DNA of 64,000 nt from Erpobdella octoculata (GCA_963978895.1 OZ022245.1:19977702-20041701); one strand, 5' to 3'. Shown: positions 38,014 through 50,067, counted from the first letter of the stretch. Made by a program: numbers and translations. Notes: a model not told the origin generated them from the letters alone.

Positions 38014-38935
38014 AAACGCTGAAAAAGTGACAAGGACTTAAATAAACAACAACAATATATATGATTGGATCGCCGAAAAAGATCACGTGAGAGACCTTAT
38101 CGCAGTTTACCGATTGTTTTTGGCAATTTGTCGTTTCAAATCAAATCAAATCGTTTGAAATACGTGTGTTGCTCGCAGCTAAACGATTACTTTTGGCGTC
38201 TGTTTTCTCGAACTTTAGTGTATATTTTCCAGCTCTATTTTCCTATCAATCATTGCAATGGAAATGTTCGGAACATTGCCGGTAGAATTTTTAGTGAGGC
38301 GACGACTTCCTCAGTGGCGCAGCCAGAAATTTTTTCGGGGGGGAATAAATATTATACTTAAAATAAACCATTTAACCAGTAGTGGATCAGTGATTCTGGA
38401 TAATTTTCACGCATCATAGTGTTTAGAGAAACGTGAATGGAGTAAAAAGTAGAACATCGGGGGGATTCATCCCCAAAGATAATGATGACAATGGAAGGAG
38501 TTACAGTTGTTAAAATTAATTATAAATGTTTTAATTATGAATTGTTTATTTTTTGTGTAAAAAATTAATCAATCAATCCAGGGGTTGGGCAAGTGCCTCC
38601 CTTGTTCCCCTATGAGGGCGCTCATGTTTACGACCCATAAAAATCAAGGGTTAACGACAGTTTTAGTAATAATTAGTAGCAACAAACCATTAGACATTTG
38701 AATTGAAAAAGTTGATTAAAATTCAGCTGGCGTTTTTTCTGCGAAAAAATGTTGATGACGGCTTGTTCATTAATGTGAAGATCGCGATTGATAGTCATCT
38801 GGGCAAGCCCATTCAGTTTTGTTTGGACCATTGTCCATTGTGGTGTATAGATAAGATTTGAGTCTGCGCAAAGCTGAGAAGGATTACTCGGCTGTCGCTG
38901 ATGAGAGGCAACGTGATAAAGAGTTTTAGAGCAGC

Positions 38936-39115
38936 GTGCTAGGTTAGCTGAGTTGGTAGAGCGTTAGCCTTGAATGTGAAAGCTTCACGGTTCGACTCCC
39001 ACTCACTGCCTAGTAGCCCATGTCAACGGAAAACTTAGCGGGTAAAATCGTTCTCTCCGTGGGGCATGTAAAAGAACAGCGCCTTTGAACAAAGCGGAAA
39101 AGGCGCTCAATAAAT
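38936..39115 (+). mobile_element. tRNA-derived SINE with short body
   Basis: Head AGCTGAGTTGGTAGAGCG (A box) and ACGGTTCGACTCC (B box). The body contains GAACAGCGCCTTTGAAC and AGGCGCTCAATAAAT. The head recurs as a stub at 31434. Its arms do not pair well enough for a functional tRNA. Confidence 0.65.
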
Positions 39116-41044
39116 TATCAATCATTTACATTTCATTCACATCATTATTTATCTGCGGATATATGAAATCCTCACAGTGTTGCAAAACATCAACTGCGAT
39201 ACAGGCGTATATAGGTATCTACTATAATAGGTACTTGAGTTTCTCTTCTAGGTCAATGAAAGATCTTTGGTCAAGAAACCTTCGAAGCAGACTCTCACAT
39301 TTGGGGCAAATCGGTCGGGTCACAAAATAAAAAGCAAAAATAGGTTAGGTCAGGTCAGATTTTCTGCTGGGTCGGGTCTTCAAAATTGGACCCATGGACA
39401 ACTCTGACCCCAACAGTGGAGATGTGCAGAGCGCACAAAATATTAGAGAAATAATAGAGAGTATACATAAAAAAATTGAAAACCAACCCAAGACACGGGC
39501 ACCCGCGTCATTTCAAAATCAATTTCGGCAAGTTTTCGGGGGGGGGGCTGGGTGAATGCTACGAAACGGTATAGGTAATTTAATAGAATTTTTCAGCGTA
39601 AGTATAATTATTATTTCTTATTAATAATTTAATTATTTAATCTACTTCGATGATGAATAATGTCATAAATAATTTAATATTATAATTCGCATTGTGAAAA
39701 TGTGTTCGCAAATTACGCAAATTATACCTTGTTTCGCACCAAATCTTTTCGCAAAAAATTCGCGTTTACTCTTTCGCCCATTTGCAGCTCACTCTAATTT
39801 TTCAATTCGCGGATTACCCATTACCATGGCTGTTGACATTCGGCTAGAAATAATAATAACATGGAATATTTATATAGCGCAGTACAATGAAACCGTCACC
39901 ACAAGAGCACTGTACAGCTGTCAAAAACTCTAGTCTGGTAGATTTAGCTTTTGGTACGGAAATTTTAATAGACAAGCCAAAAAGTACATTAAACTATAGT
40001 ATTTGTTATAACTAAGACCTGGAAAGAGATACCAGTTACAGATCGGTCCCTAAAAAAAGTTATTAGCAAAAGAAGTTGCTCAAAACTCGCGAATCTGTTT
40101 ATTAACGCCAACCAATCAAACGCCAGCTTTTTCTATTTCTGCGTAAAAAGTGACGCTTAATTTACGAATTATCTCCACGAAATTTAAACTTTTTACGCTC
40201 AAATGCTCATAAAACAGTTTAGTTATTTATTTCTATGTTTTTTTTAACGAAATTTTTATTTTCCGTTTGCTTATGGAGCTGCACGAAGAATGTTGTTGAT
40301 TATCAAATGCTTAAAGACTTAAACAGACTTAAACTGCCTTTAAACTAGTTTAACTCCTATGTATAAACGATTATGTACACTCAACTAGTCTACGTTTTCG
40401 AAATTCTCCATTATTTAAAAAGCAATGCAACCTGAAAACACAACCTTATTTGAAAATAGCTGAAGGGGGTGCCGGTTATGGGAATCGTACTACTTTTTAA
40501 AGGAAGACATCTTAAAAACAAGAAATTTATCAAACACTGGTTTTTAGAACAACATACATTTTAATTCTAAAAACAAAGTATAAGTTTCAACTTATTAAAT
40601 AATTATAATAATAACTGTTATCTAGCTTCAAAAATTATTATATTGAGCACAATTCAGTCGAGCAGAAGACTCAGATCTTCATCCATGACTTTACTTCTTG
40701 TGTCCACCACACATATCAAGAGTGCTGTAGACAGAAGGTTCGGGGTTGCCAGACTGAGAATGGTTTGCCAGCTGCTGTTACATTGGCTGTGACACTTCAG
40801 TGCTTCCGAAGAGACATTCTAAACACTAAACACTGACTAACACCACTTTAAACATTGTCAAATTTTAATTCAATTCAGAGACACTGTTAACAACTTTTGT
40901 CGTGCTGGCTGAAGTAAACTGGGAAGTGTAGATTATGAGGATTTTGTAGATAAATAATGCACATCATATCATAGTCAAATTGTTTGCTGTTTATTATAAC
41001 ACACAAGCAAACAGTTTTGACATTGAGACAATGCTTAGCAATAT

Positions 41045-41340
41045 CCTCATTATTATTATTATTATTTATTTATTTAACGTGCTCTCTAAAAAGAAAAATT
41101 TCTCAGAGCACGAGGCGGCAGTGCCAAAATAAACGAACGAACAGAATCACACATCAGAAACAAAAAGGGTCAATATCCATTCGTCATACGAAGAAAAAAA
41201 TGAGTTTTAAGTCGTTTCCTAAAAACATAAACGCTGTCGACACACGCCGGATCGGTAAGTTCAATCGGTAGATTGTTCCAGGTAGTTGGACAAGAAACTG
41301 CAAAAGCCCTCGGTCCAAACGTCCTGGTTCCGCAGGAAGG
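41045..41340 (-). pseudogene. LINE 3' end fragment (CR1/Rex type)
   Basis: Minus strand encodes LLVPSCGTRTFGPRAFAVSC, PTTWNNLPIEL and VFRKRLKTHFF, the standard C-terminus of CR1-group LINEs (RT..FG.RAFSV..P..WN.LP...F...LK..LF). A tail of AATAAT repeats ends it at 41045. Everything upstream is missing. Confidence 0.8.
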
Positions 41341-42750
41341 AACAAGAAGCTGACCAGAAGAAGCATGTGCAGAAGAACTTGTTACAACAATAATAGACGT
41401 GTAACTGGAGGAAAGATACAAGAGCTATTTTAATAACCATCAAAACCCTGCAGAACAAAGAAGACATTTTTTCAAGAACTTGATAAGTTTCTATATATAT
41501 CACTTTAAATAAAAATGTAATAACTGCTCACATTGGCCAACTCTGACATTTACACATATTTCACTATTATAGATATTATTTACAAGACCACTAATATAAA
41601 GTCAGTTATCTTAAACTTTGTCACAGCAACATTTACAAGCATATACAAGTACCTTCAAAACTGTTTTAAGAGCATCAAATTTTTTGTCAATTTAAAGAAT
41701 AAATACATCCAACAACAAAGACTGATTTTGGGCAAGACTAACTAAAATAGTATCTCACCGATTTTAACAGTTTTTTCATACAGGCCTTCACATATATTGC
41801 CCTTAAACATATCTACTTCAAGATTATCAGTATGAAAAGATTTATTACAAACTTTACCATAACAATATTTACAGGCAGATACAATGTAGCTCATATTTAA
41901 AACATGAACAACTTTTAAAAGAGCATGGGCTTTTTTAAAAGTTTCACATTTACCACTTATACAATAATTAGGCTATCTGGGCTATCAGGTGCTGCCTCTA
42001 TATCAGTATTAATGAGACAACTTAAAATCTATTTTTCCCAGCTCCATCTATCATTGTCTAAGAAATACTTCAATTTCATTTCCTGAAAATGAGTTTTCAA
42101 AACATGCATTTTCAGTTGAGGTAGCTTTCCAGGAATAATTTTTGAACTACTTTATATTTGACTGGAATAATTGTTTATTGTGTGGAAAACTTAGATCTTA
42201 AATTTTTTTATTGGAGCTAGATCAGCTAGCTACTAGAACTAAAACTAACACAAGGCTTGGGCTGATTATTTTTCTTTGCTTTGTTATTTACTTATGTATA
42301 CAAACATCATTTATAGAGTTAAACTGTCAATTAAAATTGTATCTCCAATTACAGTTGCAGAATTCAATAGAGAAGTTTTCCCATCTTGTTTCAATATTTA
42401 GATTATTTTAAGTTTTTCTTCAGTAGCAGATTTACACACAACGCACTCCATTGCGATATTAGTTACATTTAGATTAAAAAATGTGCTAACTACAATACAA
42501 ACTTACCATAACCAAACTTAACAGATGTAATAACACGAATAAAAGAAAATGAAAAAAAATACCAGAATGACTGACAAAAGACAAGACAAGACTGACCGAA
42601 GAAAAAACTATGTACTATGCTATACAAACCATACAATTATACAACTATATAAATGAATAGGAAATTAAAAAAAACGCTGCTAGGAATCCAAAATCGTCCA
42701 AATCAAAATCTAAGGCTTAAATAATAAATTAAGATATTGAAGAGAAATCG
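41341..42750. other. AT-rich region without supported genes
   Basis: No coding exon, RNA or repeat family supported. Confidence 0.5.
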
Positions 42751-43162
42751 AATTCAAACGCGATAAAACCGGCAATGCAAAATGAATACAAAGACAACGC
42801 AAATATAGCATAGAAAACGAGACTTTATTGAATTCTTATTGGCTGAGCGAGTAAATATGTTACTGCGCGTAACGCGACATTGTCTTACGTAATGAGACAA
42901 AAGAGTACGCCTAAAATCATTAATAACTAGAGTACCATAACTGCTCATTCGTGGTATCTTTATACAGACATTCTACAACATATTCTCTATTGAATGGTAT
43001 AAAAATTGGCTTGTCTATTAAAATTTCCGATGTTGCCTCGAAAAACTGCTAGATCTACCAGTCTACTCGGAGGAACAAGAGATTGTTTAGTTATATGACT
43101 TAATGAAAGATGGGTTTAAAAAAAAAATTAGGCTTGCTATAATAAAGATGTAATTATTGATA

Positions 43163-43257
43163 CATGCCACAAAGAAATGGTCGTCATGATTGCAAAACCG
43201 GTCTCTGCCCGAAAAATTACAAGTAATTTGCAATCATGACATGACCATTTCTTTGGC
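43163..43257. repeat. Compact 95-bp inverted repeat
   Basis: TGCCACAAAGAAATGGTCG...ATTGCAAA is matched by TTTGCAATCATGACATGACC...TTTGGCA. The arms are ~30 bp with three small differences, around a ~32-base loop. Confidence 0.85.
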
Positions 43258-43447
43258 AATATAAAATTTTGATTAAAAACAAGTAAATTAAAAACGAATT
43301 TTTAAAACCAATGCTCTTATATGTAATTAAAACACAAATTTTGCAATCAATTTTTTCTTATATTACTCTTTTATTTTATATTAAAGTCGAAATATCTTAA
43401 TTATATCGAAATATCGAAATTAATTAAAATTAACTAAATCAATTGAC

Positions 43448-44479
43448 TTATTGTAAAACTAATAATTGAATATTGCATTGTCTTCTATTTTGAGCATGTA
43501 TGCAAAATTTGAAAAAAAATCTATCATCAGGAAGTGACTCAAAAATTGATTGCAAGATTTGAAACAGACAGAGAAACAGACAGACAAAGAAACAGAGACG
43601 ACGAGTTAATAAAAGCATTGGTAAAAAACAGTTTCTGTTCTTTCGTTTGCCAAAAGTGTCTATTATTTGGTTCAACTGCAGTTGAAGGACGGAATTTGTA
43701 GCAACACGTTCAATGTTCATAATTGCAAGATTATTGAGTCTCTCTCGCCCCATGGTGCTACGCAAGTAGGTTTTCATCCTCCGGAGTCCACTGAAAGATC
43801 GTTCTGCAGAACATGAAGTTGCGGGAATTACAGCAAGTATGTTTGCTACCTTCCAGAACACTGGAAGAACACTATTCAGGTCATAACGCCACATAGTTTG
43901 GACAAGATCTGCAGCAGTCTCAAATTTCTTGAAATCTTTCTCAAACGTTACAACAGAGCTGGATTCCTCTATGAATTTTAAAATAATTTTTTTCTTACTT
44001 TTAATAAGATCCACGTCAATGCCGTAGTTTTCAGAAACAATTTCATAGCTCTTTTGTTTTGGAAATGCTCTGAGAACAACATCTCCTAGTGCGCAGAGAA
44101 CATCTTGATCATTTTTTTCAAAACGTGATTTCAGTTCAGTCGTCACCATATCCAGACTTTAGTAATAAGCCGAAACACTGTAATAGCCTTGCTCAGATTT
44201 AAAATGTTGATCACCACCACTTCTTTCGTCCACCAGTGCCTGTAGTCGCTGAGATGGGTTCCTTGTCCGTGGCTTTCGTCCCTCCATAAAAGTTAAATGG
44301 CTGTTTGAAATACATTCTTTAACTTCATTGCTGACAATCTGAGTGCGCTCCCAAAACTCATTAAAAGAATTGTCATTTCTGCAGTCAAGCAAAGTTTTTA
44401 TATTAGGTTTGCCTGTTTTCCTTGCTGCGATTGTAAACGTACACACACACATACAAAATACAGAGATATATATATGCAT
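43448..44479 (-). pseudogene. hAT transposase (ZMYM1-like) C-terminal half, one nonsense codon
   Basis: Minus strand from about 44440: ARKTGKPNIKTLL, NSFNEFWERTQIVSNEV, then a single in-frame TAA at 44159-44161. Without a frame change it continues with TTELKSRFEKND, FPKQKSYEIVSENYGI, VLPVFWKVANILAVIPATSC and SAERSFSGLRRMKTYLRSTM, RERLNNLAIMNIER, ending at 43448. The ERSFS...KTYLRS..G.ERLNNLA block is the hAT dimerisation domain with the ZMYM1/DUF4371-type pattern. The zinc finger and most of the catalytic core would lie beyond 44490, where another element now sits. The single stop suggests moderate age. Confidence 0.82.
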
Positions 44480-44490
44480 ACATAGTATAC

Positions 44491-45758
44491 TAGGGATGTC
44501 ACGGGTAGTACTTTTTGGAGTTTTCGGGTTCGGGTTCGGGTTTGTGAAACTAGAGTTTTCGGGTTCGGGTTTGTAAAACTCGAGTTTTCGGGTTCGGGTT
44601 TGTGAAACTCAGGTTTTCGGGTTCGGGTTCGGGTTCGGGTTTGTAGTTTTCTAAAAACCGGGTTCGGGTACTGGCTTATGATTTTAAATTCGTGGATTGA
44701 TTTTAAATTTACCTAGTTTATATACATATACAAACGAGAGCGATCAATTCATCCATTGGACATTACACGTATTGAATAAACTCGAACAAGTTATTTTTTT
44801 AGCTTTCCAAATAATGTGATTTCTTTGGCCGAAGGAGGCTTAATTATTTTAGTTCGTTCGTGGCTCGGTCCGGCTAGATAATCAGGCGGATTAGTGGTCT
44901 AGCTTACACACTCACCAATAAAATGACCTATTTGTGTTATTTGTTACGCAAAGGTGATAATACAAAACTTGCATGGCTTGTGATTAGTATAATACGTTAC
45001 CTCTTAAATTATTTTAATTTAATAATTTTTTTCGCGGCTCGGTCTGGTCGGGTAATCAGGCGGATTAGTGTCTTAGCTTACACATTTGCCAATAAAATGA
45101 CTGTGACGCATATAGACCTTGCCAGTTAAAGTTTAGGATTATGCAAGATTATCTTTATAACAAAGGGTCTTTGTTATATATGAAAAACTTTGACTATATG
45201 AATGAATAAATATAAGGTTATATAACTGAAGTAAAAAGTTTAGAGTCATGGCTATCCGCGATTTCTTCGACCAAAGGAGGCTTAATTATTTTAGTTCGTT
45301 CGCGGATTGGTCTGGCCTGATAATCAAACGGATTAGTGGTCTAGTTTACTCAATCACTAATAAAATGACGTATTTGTGTTATTTGTTACGCAAAGGTGAT
45401 AATACAAAACTTCTACGCTCGCGATTAGTATAATATGTTACGTCAACAAAACTTGTAATTTATTAATCTCTAAGACACAGCTTTTATAGAGATTTATTTG
45501 TTCACAACTCCGAGTTCGGTTATTAGGCTTATAAATTTTCGGGTTCGGGTATCAAGTTTTAACATTTTCGGGTTCGAGTTCGGATTCGGGTATCAAGTTT
45601 TCTCATTTTCGGGTTCGGGTATCAAGTTTTCACATTTTCGGGTTCGGGTTCGGGTATCAAATTTTCACACTTTCGGGTTCGAGTTCGGGTTCAGGTATCA
45701 GAAAAAGACCGGGTAGTACCGAACTCGGGTTCGGGTTCGGGTACCCGTGACATCCCTA
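44491..45758. mobile_element. Non-autonomous hAT-like element with TAGGGATGTCACGGGTA ends
   Basis: Ends TAGGGATGTCACGGGTA and TACCCGTGACATCCCTA are perfect 17-bp inverted repeats. CATAGTA lies next to both ends as a probable 8-bp duplication with decay. Both subterminal regions are arrays of TTTTCGGGTTCGGGT units. The interior has three related blocks (44827-45002, 45010-45110, 45262-45445) sharing GCTCGGTC-GG-TAATCAGGCGG and CAATAAAATGAC. No transposase. Confidence 0.8.
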
Positions 45759-45762
45759 CATA

Positions 45763-46100
45763 GTACAGTACTGCACGGATCAATTTTTTAGGTCTCGGCT
45801 CGGCCCGTCGACAACTTGGCCCAGCCCGTTTCAAAAACCGAAATTCATGGCCCGTCTAATATGGGCCCGGCCCGTTTTTACAGGCCTAGAAGTTCTATAT
45901 ACTTGATGAAAAACTTCGGCCCGTCCCACCTTGACTTCAGGTTTAGCCCGGCCCGTCTGAACACCCTAAAATCACTAAAATGTCTATATACTTGGTTAAA
46001 AATCTCGGCCCGTCCCACCTTGATTTAAGGTTTGGGCAGGGCCGTATGAAGACCCTAAAATAACGGCTTGGCCCGTCCGTCCGGTGATAAACTGAACTCA
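45763..46100 (+). mobile_element. CGGCCCG-rich hAT-like MITE, copy 1
   Basis: AGTACTGCACGGATC, then AACTTGGCCCAGCCCG, TCGGCCCGTCCCACCTTGA (repeated at 45910 and 46005). Related to 55345-55596. The right terminus is lost into satellite. Confidence 0.65.
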
Positions 46101-46506
46101 TCTACTTTTAACCGGCAGAAAACCTCAAAACACTTATTTTCACATCTGTAGCACTTAAAGTTTTTGAGTAGCAGTTATTTTAAAATCAAATAACCCTTTT
46201 CCACTTCACATTTGAGGTCCTGGAAACCAAATTTTCAAAAAATGGTGAAACACGTATATCATTATTTTTAGAGTAGAAACTAAATACTAATTTTACTTTT
46301 GTAGCATTTACAGTTCTTGAGTAGCAGTTACTTTAAAAACCAAGTAACCCTATTTTCCACCCCATATTTGAAGTCCTGGAAACCAAATTTAAAAAAAATG
46401 GTTAAACACGTATATCTTTATTTTTAGAATAGAAACTTAATACTAATTTTTACATCTGTGGTATTTACAGTTTTTGAGTAGCAGTTACTTTAAAAAACAA
46501 ATAACC
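46101..46506 (+). repeat. ~156-bp satellite, block 1
   Basis: Tandem units with TTTTTGAGTAGCAGTTA, GAGGTCCTGGAAACCAAATT and AAACACGTATATC; the CTGGAAACC landmark is 156 bp apart. The same satellite occurs at 55790-56550. Confidence 0.85.
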
Positions 46507-46600
46507 AGGGACGTCATTTCAGCAAAACCTTAGGGGGGGCCAGATGTTTTAGGGGCCCATTCAGGGGTGTAGCTAGGATCTTCTGCGCCCGGGGACAAAA
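46507..46600. mobile_element. Two hAT-type terminal repeats
   Basis: CAGGGACGTCATTTCAGC at 46507 and CAGGGGTGTAGCTAGGATC at 46562 both have hAT terminal form. The second is the likely 3' end of the minus-strand hAT relic next to it. Confidence 0.5.
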
Positions 46601-46929
46601 CACAAAATCTGCTTCCATCATAACATCTTTTGCTTATTTGTCCCAAAAACCTGATGACAAGGGGTTGGAGGTAGTTGGAGCCAATTTTCAAAAAAATCGA
46701 AACCCTTGTTTTATTTTTCCTCACAAAAAACCGGGAAAACACGGGAAGATCACATACGATAGCATCTGAGTGAGCATAAGAGCATTTCCAGATGTCTGCT
46801 GTGACTCTGTGAACAAGGGCATTACTATCCAAATGTACTGTAAACGTTAATTTGACGCATATTATGCCAATAACCTTTTGATGTCAACTTGCAGAACCTC
46901 TTGTAAAATAGCCAATACGAGCAAATCGC

Positions 46930-47290
46930 TTAAACGTTCATAGCCACAACTCTATTCATGCAGCTAAACGTTCGTTCGTTTTCTACCAAAGTAACAGGCA
47001 AAGTCAAAACAAGGTCTGCAAGGCGAATCATATTGCAAAATGCATTTGGCATTTTTGCAAAGTGAAAACGCAAGTATTCCAAATTAGGGCAATGAAGAAA
47101 CGTACGATTTTGCAGTGCCAGCTTCAACTTCAACCAAGAGAGGGTCGATATCCAACGTTGGATTAAGCTTCGCAAGTGCGCTTATTCGGTTTGCTGAGAA
47201 GAAATCATAAGATTGTGGATTGAAGAAATTCAGGCATGCAAGAAGATCACTATTTTGTGCAAATCGTGCGTTCACGTATACAAAATCTGT
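46930..47290 (-). pseudogene. hAT transposase fragment (KIAA1586/ZNF862-like)
   Basis: Minus strand in two frames: NPQSYDFFSANRISALAKL, then LADLVLTLPVTLVENERTFS and CMNRV, the ...LP.S.A..ER.FS..NR.K dimerisation motif. A frameshift near 47100 separates them and the rest is missing. The subfamily label is tentative. Confidence 0.65.
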
Positions 47291-47359
47291 TACCTATCTC
47301 GTTCCACTTTGGACTGTTCATAACTGTTCTCGACGTGGACCTTCTAGCTTCCTAGTTTC

Positions 47360-47523
47360 TGTTGTGTCTTTCAGAAAACTTTATTCTTTCAAGACACAAA
47401 ATAAATAACAAGAAACATGTAATGTAAATACCGCGCAACTCGCAAAACACTAAACAGAACTTTCTCGCAACAACTCGGTAGCTAGCTTGGAAGGCGCACC
47501 TGACTACACCTGGAGTCACAACA
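47360..47523 (-). mobile_element. 3' LTR, 164 bp, of the Ty3/gypsy remnant
   Basis: On minus: TGTTGTGACTCC at the start and AAAGACACAACA at the end, giving TGTTGTG...CACAACA inverted tips. A purine run GTGGGAAGG lies just before it and an AATAAAG signal sits inside. Only one LTR is present here; its length is short for the superfamily. Confidence 0.7.
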
Positions 47524-47603
47524 CCTTCCCACAAGCTTTTGAGTCTTTTCAAAAGCGAACACTAAATGTAAAAATGTCTTCTAACGAAAGAAAAAAAATC
47601 GTG

Positions 47604-49300
47604 TCAAAATCTTAAATTCTTCAACCGCAGGCGCTCCGAACGTCGTGGTCCGGTTTCAAGTGAAGTATTCGCTTGCGTTGCTGATCTTGTCAGATCCGTC
47701 GGTAGAATTTCTCCTGGTACGGTTGTCGCACTGGATGGAGAACTCATTGGCAAACTGGTCGCTTGATTTCCTGTTGACACGGTTGCCGGACTTTTCGTCG
47801 TGATTGGACTCTTCGTTGACGTGGTCGCTGAACTCTTCGTTGACGTGGTCGCTGGACTCCTCGTTGACGTGGTCGCTGGACTCCTCGTTGACGTGGTCGC
47901 TGGACTCTTCGTTGACGTGGTCGCTGGACTCTTTGTTGACGTTGTCGCTGGACTCCTCGTTGACGTGGTGTCAAATGCGTCGTCTCCAAGACTCGATGAT
48001 GTGGAGGAACGTGTAACATAACGTGGGCGGAGTTGTTCCACATGGCGTTTCCAAATCGACCCATTTGAGCACAATCGTACTTGGATGTTTCGTGCTCCCA
48101 ATATTTTGTTGACGATTGCAGGAATCCATCTTGGTTGTTTACCCTGTCTGGGACCACAGTGTAGAGCGTAACAAAAATCTCCAATTTTGTACTTGTGTTG
48201 TATTTGGAAAGATTCTTTGTTTGTTCTTTGACTTCGTTTATCCTGCATCTCTCGAACAAGGCAAGGAGGACATGGCAAAAGATAATCTAATTTGCTTCTG
48301 ATTTGTCGTCCATTCAAGAGTTCACTTGGGGAAAATCCAGATTCCAAGGGCGTTCTCCGATATTGCAAAAGAAAATCTTGCAAAGCTCTTTGGAGAGGAT
48401 GTGCAGACTTCGTGAGTGATTTTTTAAAAGTTTGTATCAATCGCTCAGCTGCCCCGTTGGTTGCAGGATGATAAGGAGCTCCAGAAAGATGAATTATGCT
48501 TCTTTCTTTGCACCACTTCTGAAATTCTTCAGAAGTAAAGGTTGGAGCATTATCAGTCACCAAAGTGTGGGGAAAACCAAAATGTGCGAAATCTTCATCC
48601 AAAAACTGAATTGTTGTTTTTGCTGTTATGGAACTTGTCGGATGTATTCACTGGTATTTCGAATAGGCATCTACTATAACCAGCCAACTGGTTCCAAAAA
48701 AAATTATGGCGTGATCCAGATACACTCTGTCCCAAGGCTTTTCAGGAATCATCCACGGGTGATTCATCATCTTTGGTGGCTTGTTTTGCTGTTCAGCACA
48801 AGAACTACATGAACGACTTAAATTTTTAATATCGTTGTCAATTCGAGGCCAATAAACTATAGTTCTTGCTAAACGCTTCATTCTTTGCATTCCGAAGTGT
48901 CCTGTATGTAATAATTCTAAAATCTTGCCGCGTAATTTCTTTGGTATCACGATTCTTGCTCCAAAGAGTAGACAACCACTTTCTGTTGAAAGAGAATCAG
49001 AAAGTTTCTCATACAGTTTTAATTCCGGTTGCACGATTCTGTGAGGCCAGCCATCTCTCACAAATCGTATCACTGTAGAGATAACAGGATCTTTACTTGA
49101 CTCTTTTGATAACAGTCTGGAATCGGACATTTGTTGGCTGATTGTGTTAATAACGCAAACTGTTGAAACATCTGCATCTTCTTCTGTAAAGTCAAATTCT
49201 CCGTCTTCGCACGCTGGTAGGCGACTGAGGGCGTCTGCATTTCCGTGTTCTCCGGTTTTTCGATATTCAATTGAGTAGTTGTACTGGCTCAATGACGTAA
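47604..49300 (-). pseudogene. Ty3/gypsy pol remnant: RNase H end and integrase
   Basis: Minus strand: SQYNYSIEYRKTGEHGNADALSRLP (end of RNase H) and an H2C2 zinc-binding integrase head (HTGHFGMQRMKRL ... CSSCAEQQ). The integrase core follows with DHAIIFFGTSWLVIVDAYSK, TDNAPTFTSEEFQKW and PYHPATNGAAERLIQ, giving all three D, D, E residues. One in-frame TGA at 48648-48650 lies between the first and second; the frame is otherwise open to 47604. The C-terminus carries six to seven tandem SPATTSTK/R decapeptides encoded by a 30-bp minisatellite. Gag, protease, RT and the 5' LTR are missing. This is a retrotransposon remnant, with no envelope gene. Confidence 0.88.
47800..47990 (-). repeat. 30-bp coding minisatellite in the gypsy C-terminus
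   Basis: Units of TTGACGTGGTCGCTGGACTC plus ten bases, repeated six to seven times with few differences; in frame they encode SPATTSTR/K. Confidence 0.9.
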
Positions 49301-49489
49301 AATAGATTTGCTAAAACTGGCTAAATCTTGCTTGAAGCCTTCAAACGTTGTTACTGAAACTAAATTTGAATTTTATTACGCACCCCCGAAACTATTTAAC
49401 TAATAAAAATAAATAACCAAGATTCAGTAAACAACCTATTCGGTTGAATTTTAATTGTAAATATTTATTAATATAAAATTATCTATATA

Positions 49490-49660
49490 TATAGTTCCCG
49501 CTCGCTGACCCGCTCCGCTCCGCTCATTTTTTGATGGATTTCAAAATTTTTTCTCTATATTTGATTCCCCTTGACTCTCAAGGTTGTGTGAAAATTTCAT
49601 TACGATCGGATGAATGGTGTAGCAATGCATAAAGGACATATATACATATATACAAACATT
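49490..49660 (-). mobile_element. Helitron-like body fragment
   Basis: Inverted copy of the family body: CTCAAGGTTGTGTGAAAATT, ATTACGATCGGATGAATGG, TGTAGCAATGCATAAAGG, preceded by CCGCTCCGCTCATTTTTTGA. Confidence 0.55.
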
Positions 49661-49663
49661 CAT

Positions 49664-49844
<181 letters not shown>

Positions 49845-49849
49845 GCTTC

Positions 49850-50030
49850 TACGCTTTGCGGATACATTTAATGAAATTATTATTAACGACATTTTACTAT
49901 TTTGCAATTATTATTCCTCTTATTTTAATTATTATTAATATTATTATTTACGAAAATTAACTAATTTGCTAATATTATTCCTATTATTGGAAAGTTCGAC
50001 GCTTTGCAGATATATTTTGAGCATACGTCA
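49850..50030 (+). repeat. ~150-bp AT-rich satellite, left block
   Basis: TTTGCGGATACATTTAATGA and CGACATTTTACTATTTTGCA, repeated from about 49855 and again at 54420-54930. Confidence 0.75.
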
Positions 50031-50067
50031 TAACTCAATATAAACAAGTTGAAAATAAATAAATCAC

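Larger units (their letters stand above)
37882..39821. mobile_element. Inverted-repeat-bounded composite element, 1.9 kb
   Basis: ATGGGTAATCCGC at 37882 and GCGGATTACCCAT ending at 39821 open ~85-bp inverted arms sharing GAGTGAGCTGC, ATGGGCGAAAG and GCGAATTTTTTGCGAAAA. The interior holds a hAT-type end (CAGTGGCGCAGCCAG at 38313) and a tRNA-SINE (38936-39115). No transposase; target duplication unresolved. Confidence 0.6.
39931..43065. mobile_element. Inverted-repeat pair bounding ~3.1 kb
   Basis: TAGTCTGGTAGATTTAGC and GGAAATTTTAATAGACAAGCC at 39931-39978 reappear inverted at 43008-43065 (GGCTTGTCTATTAAAATTTCC, GCTAGATCTACCAGTCTA). This may be the termini of one non-autonomous DNA element now carrying insertions, or two unrelated copies. 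Confidence 0.5.

Noticed and set aside
38936..39010. Functional tRNA gene
   Set aside because: A and B boxes are good, but the acceptor and anticodon arms do not fold, and a SINE body follows.
46530..46832. 100-codon minus-strand ORF ending PSYTPEWAPK
   Set aside because: Overlaps hAT terminal repeats and has no family resemblance; probably chance.
47800..48021. Plus-strand Val/Leu-rich ORFs
   Set aside because: Antisense of the coding minisatellite in the gypsy integrase tail.
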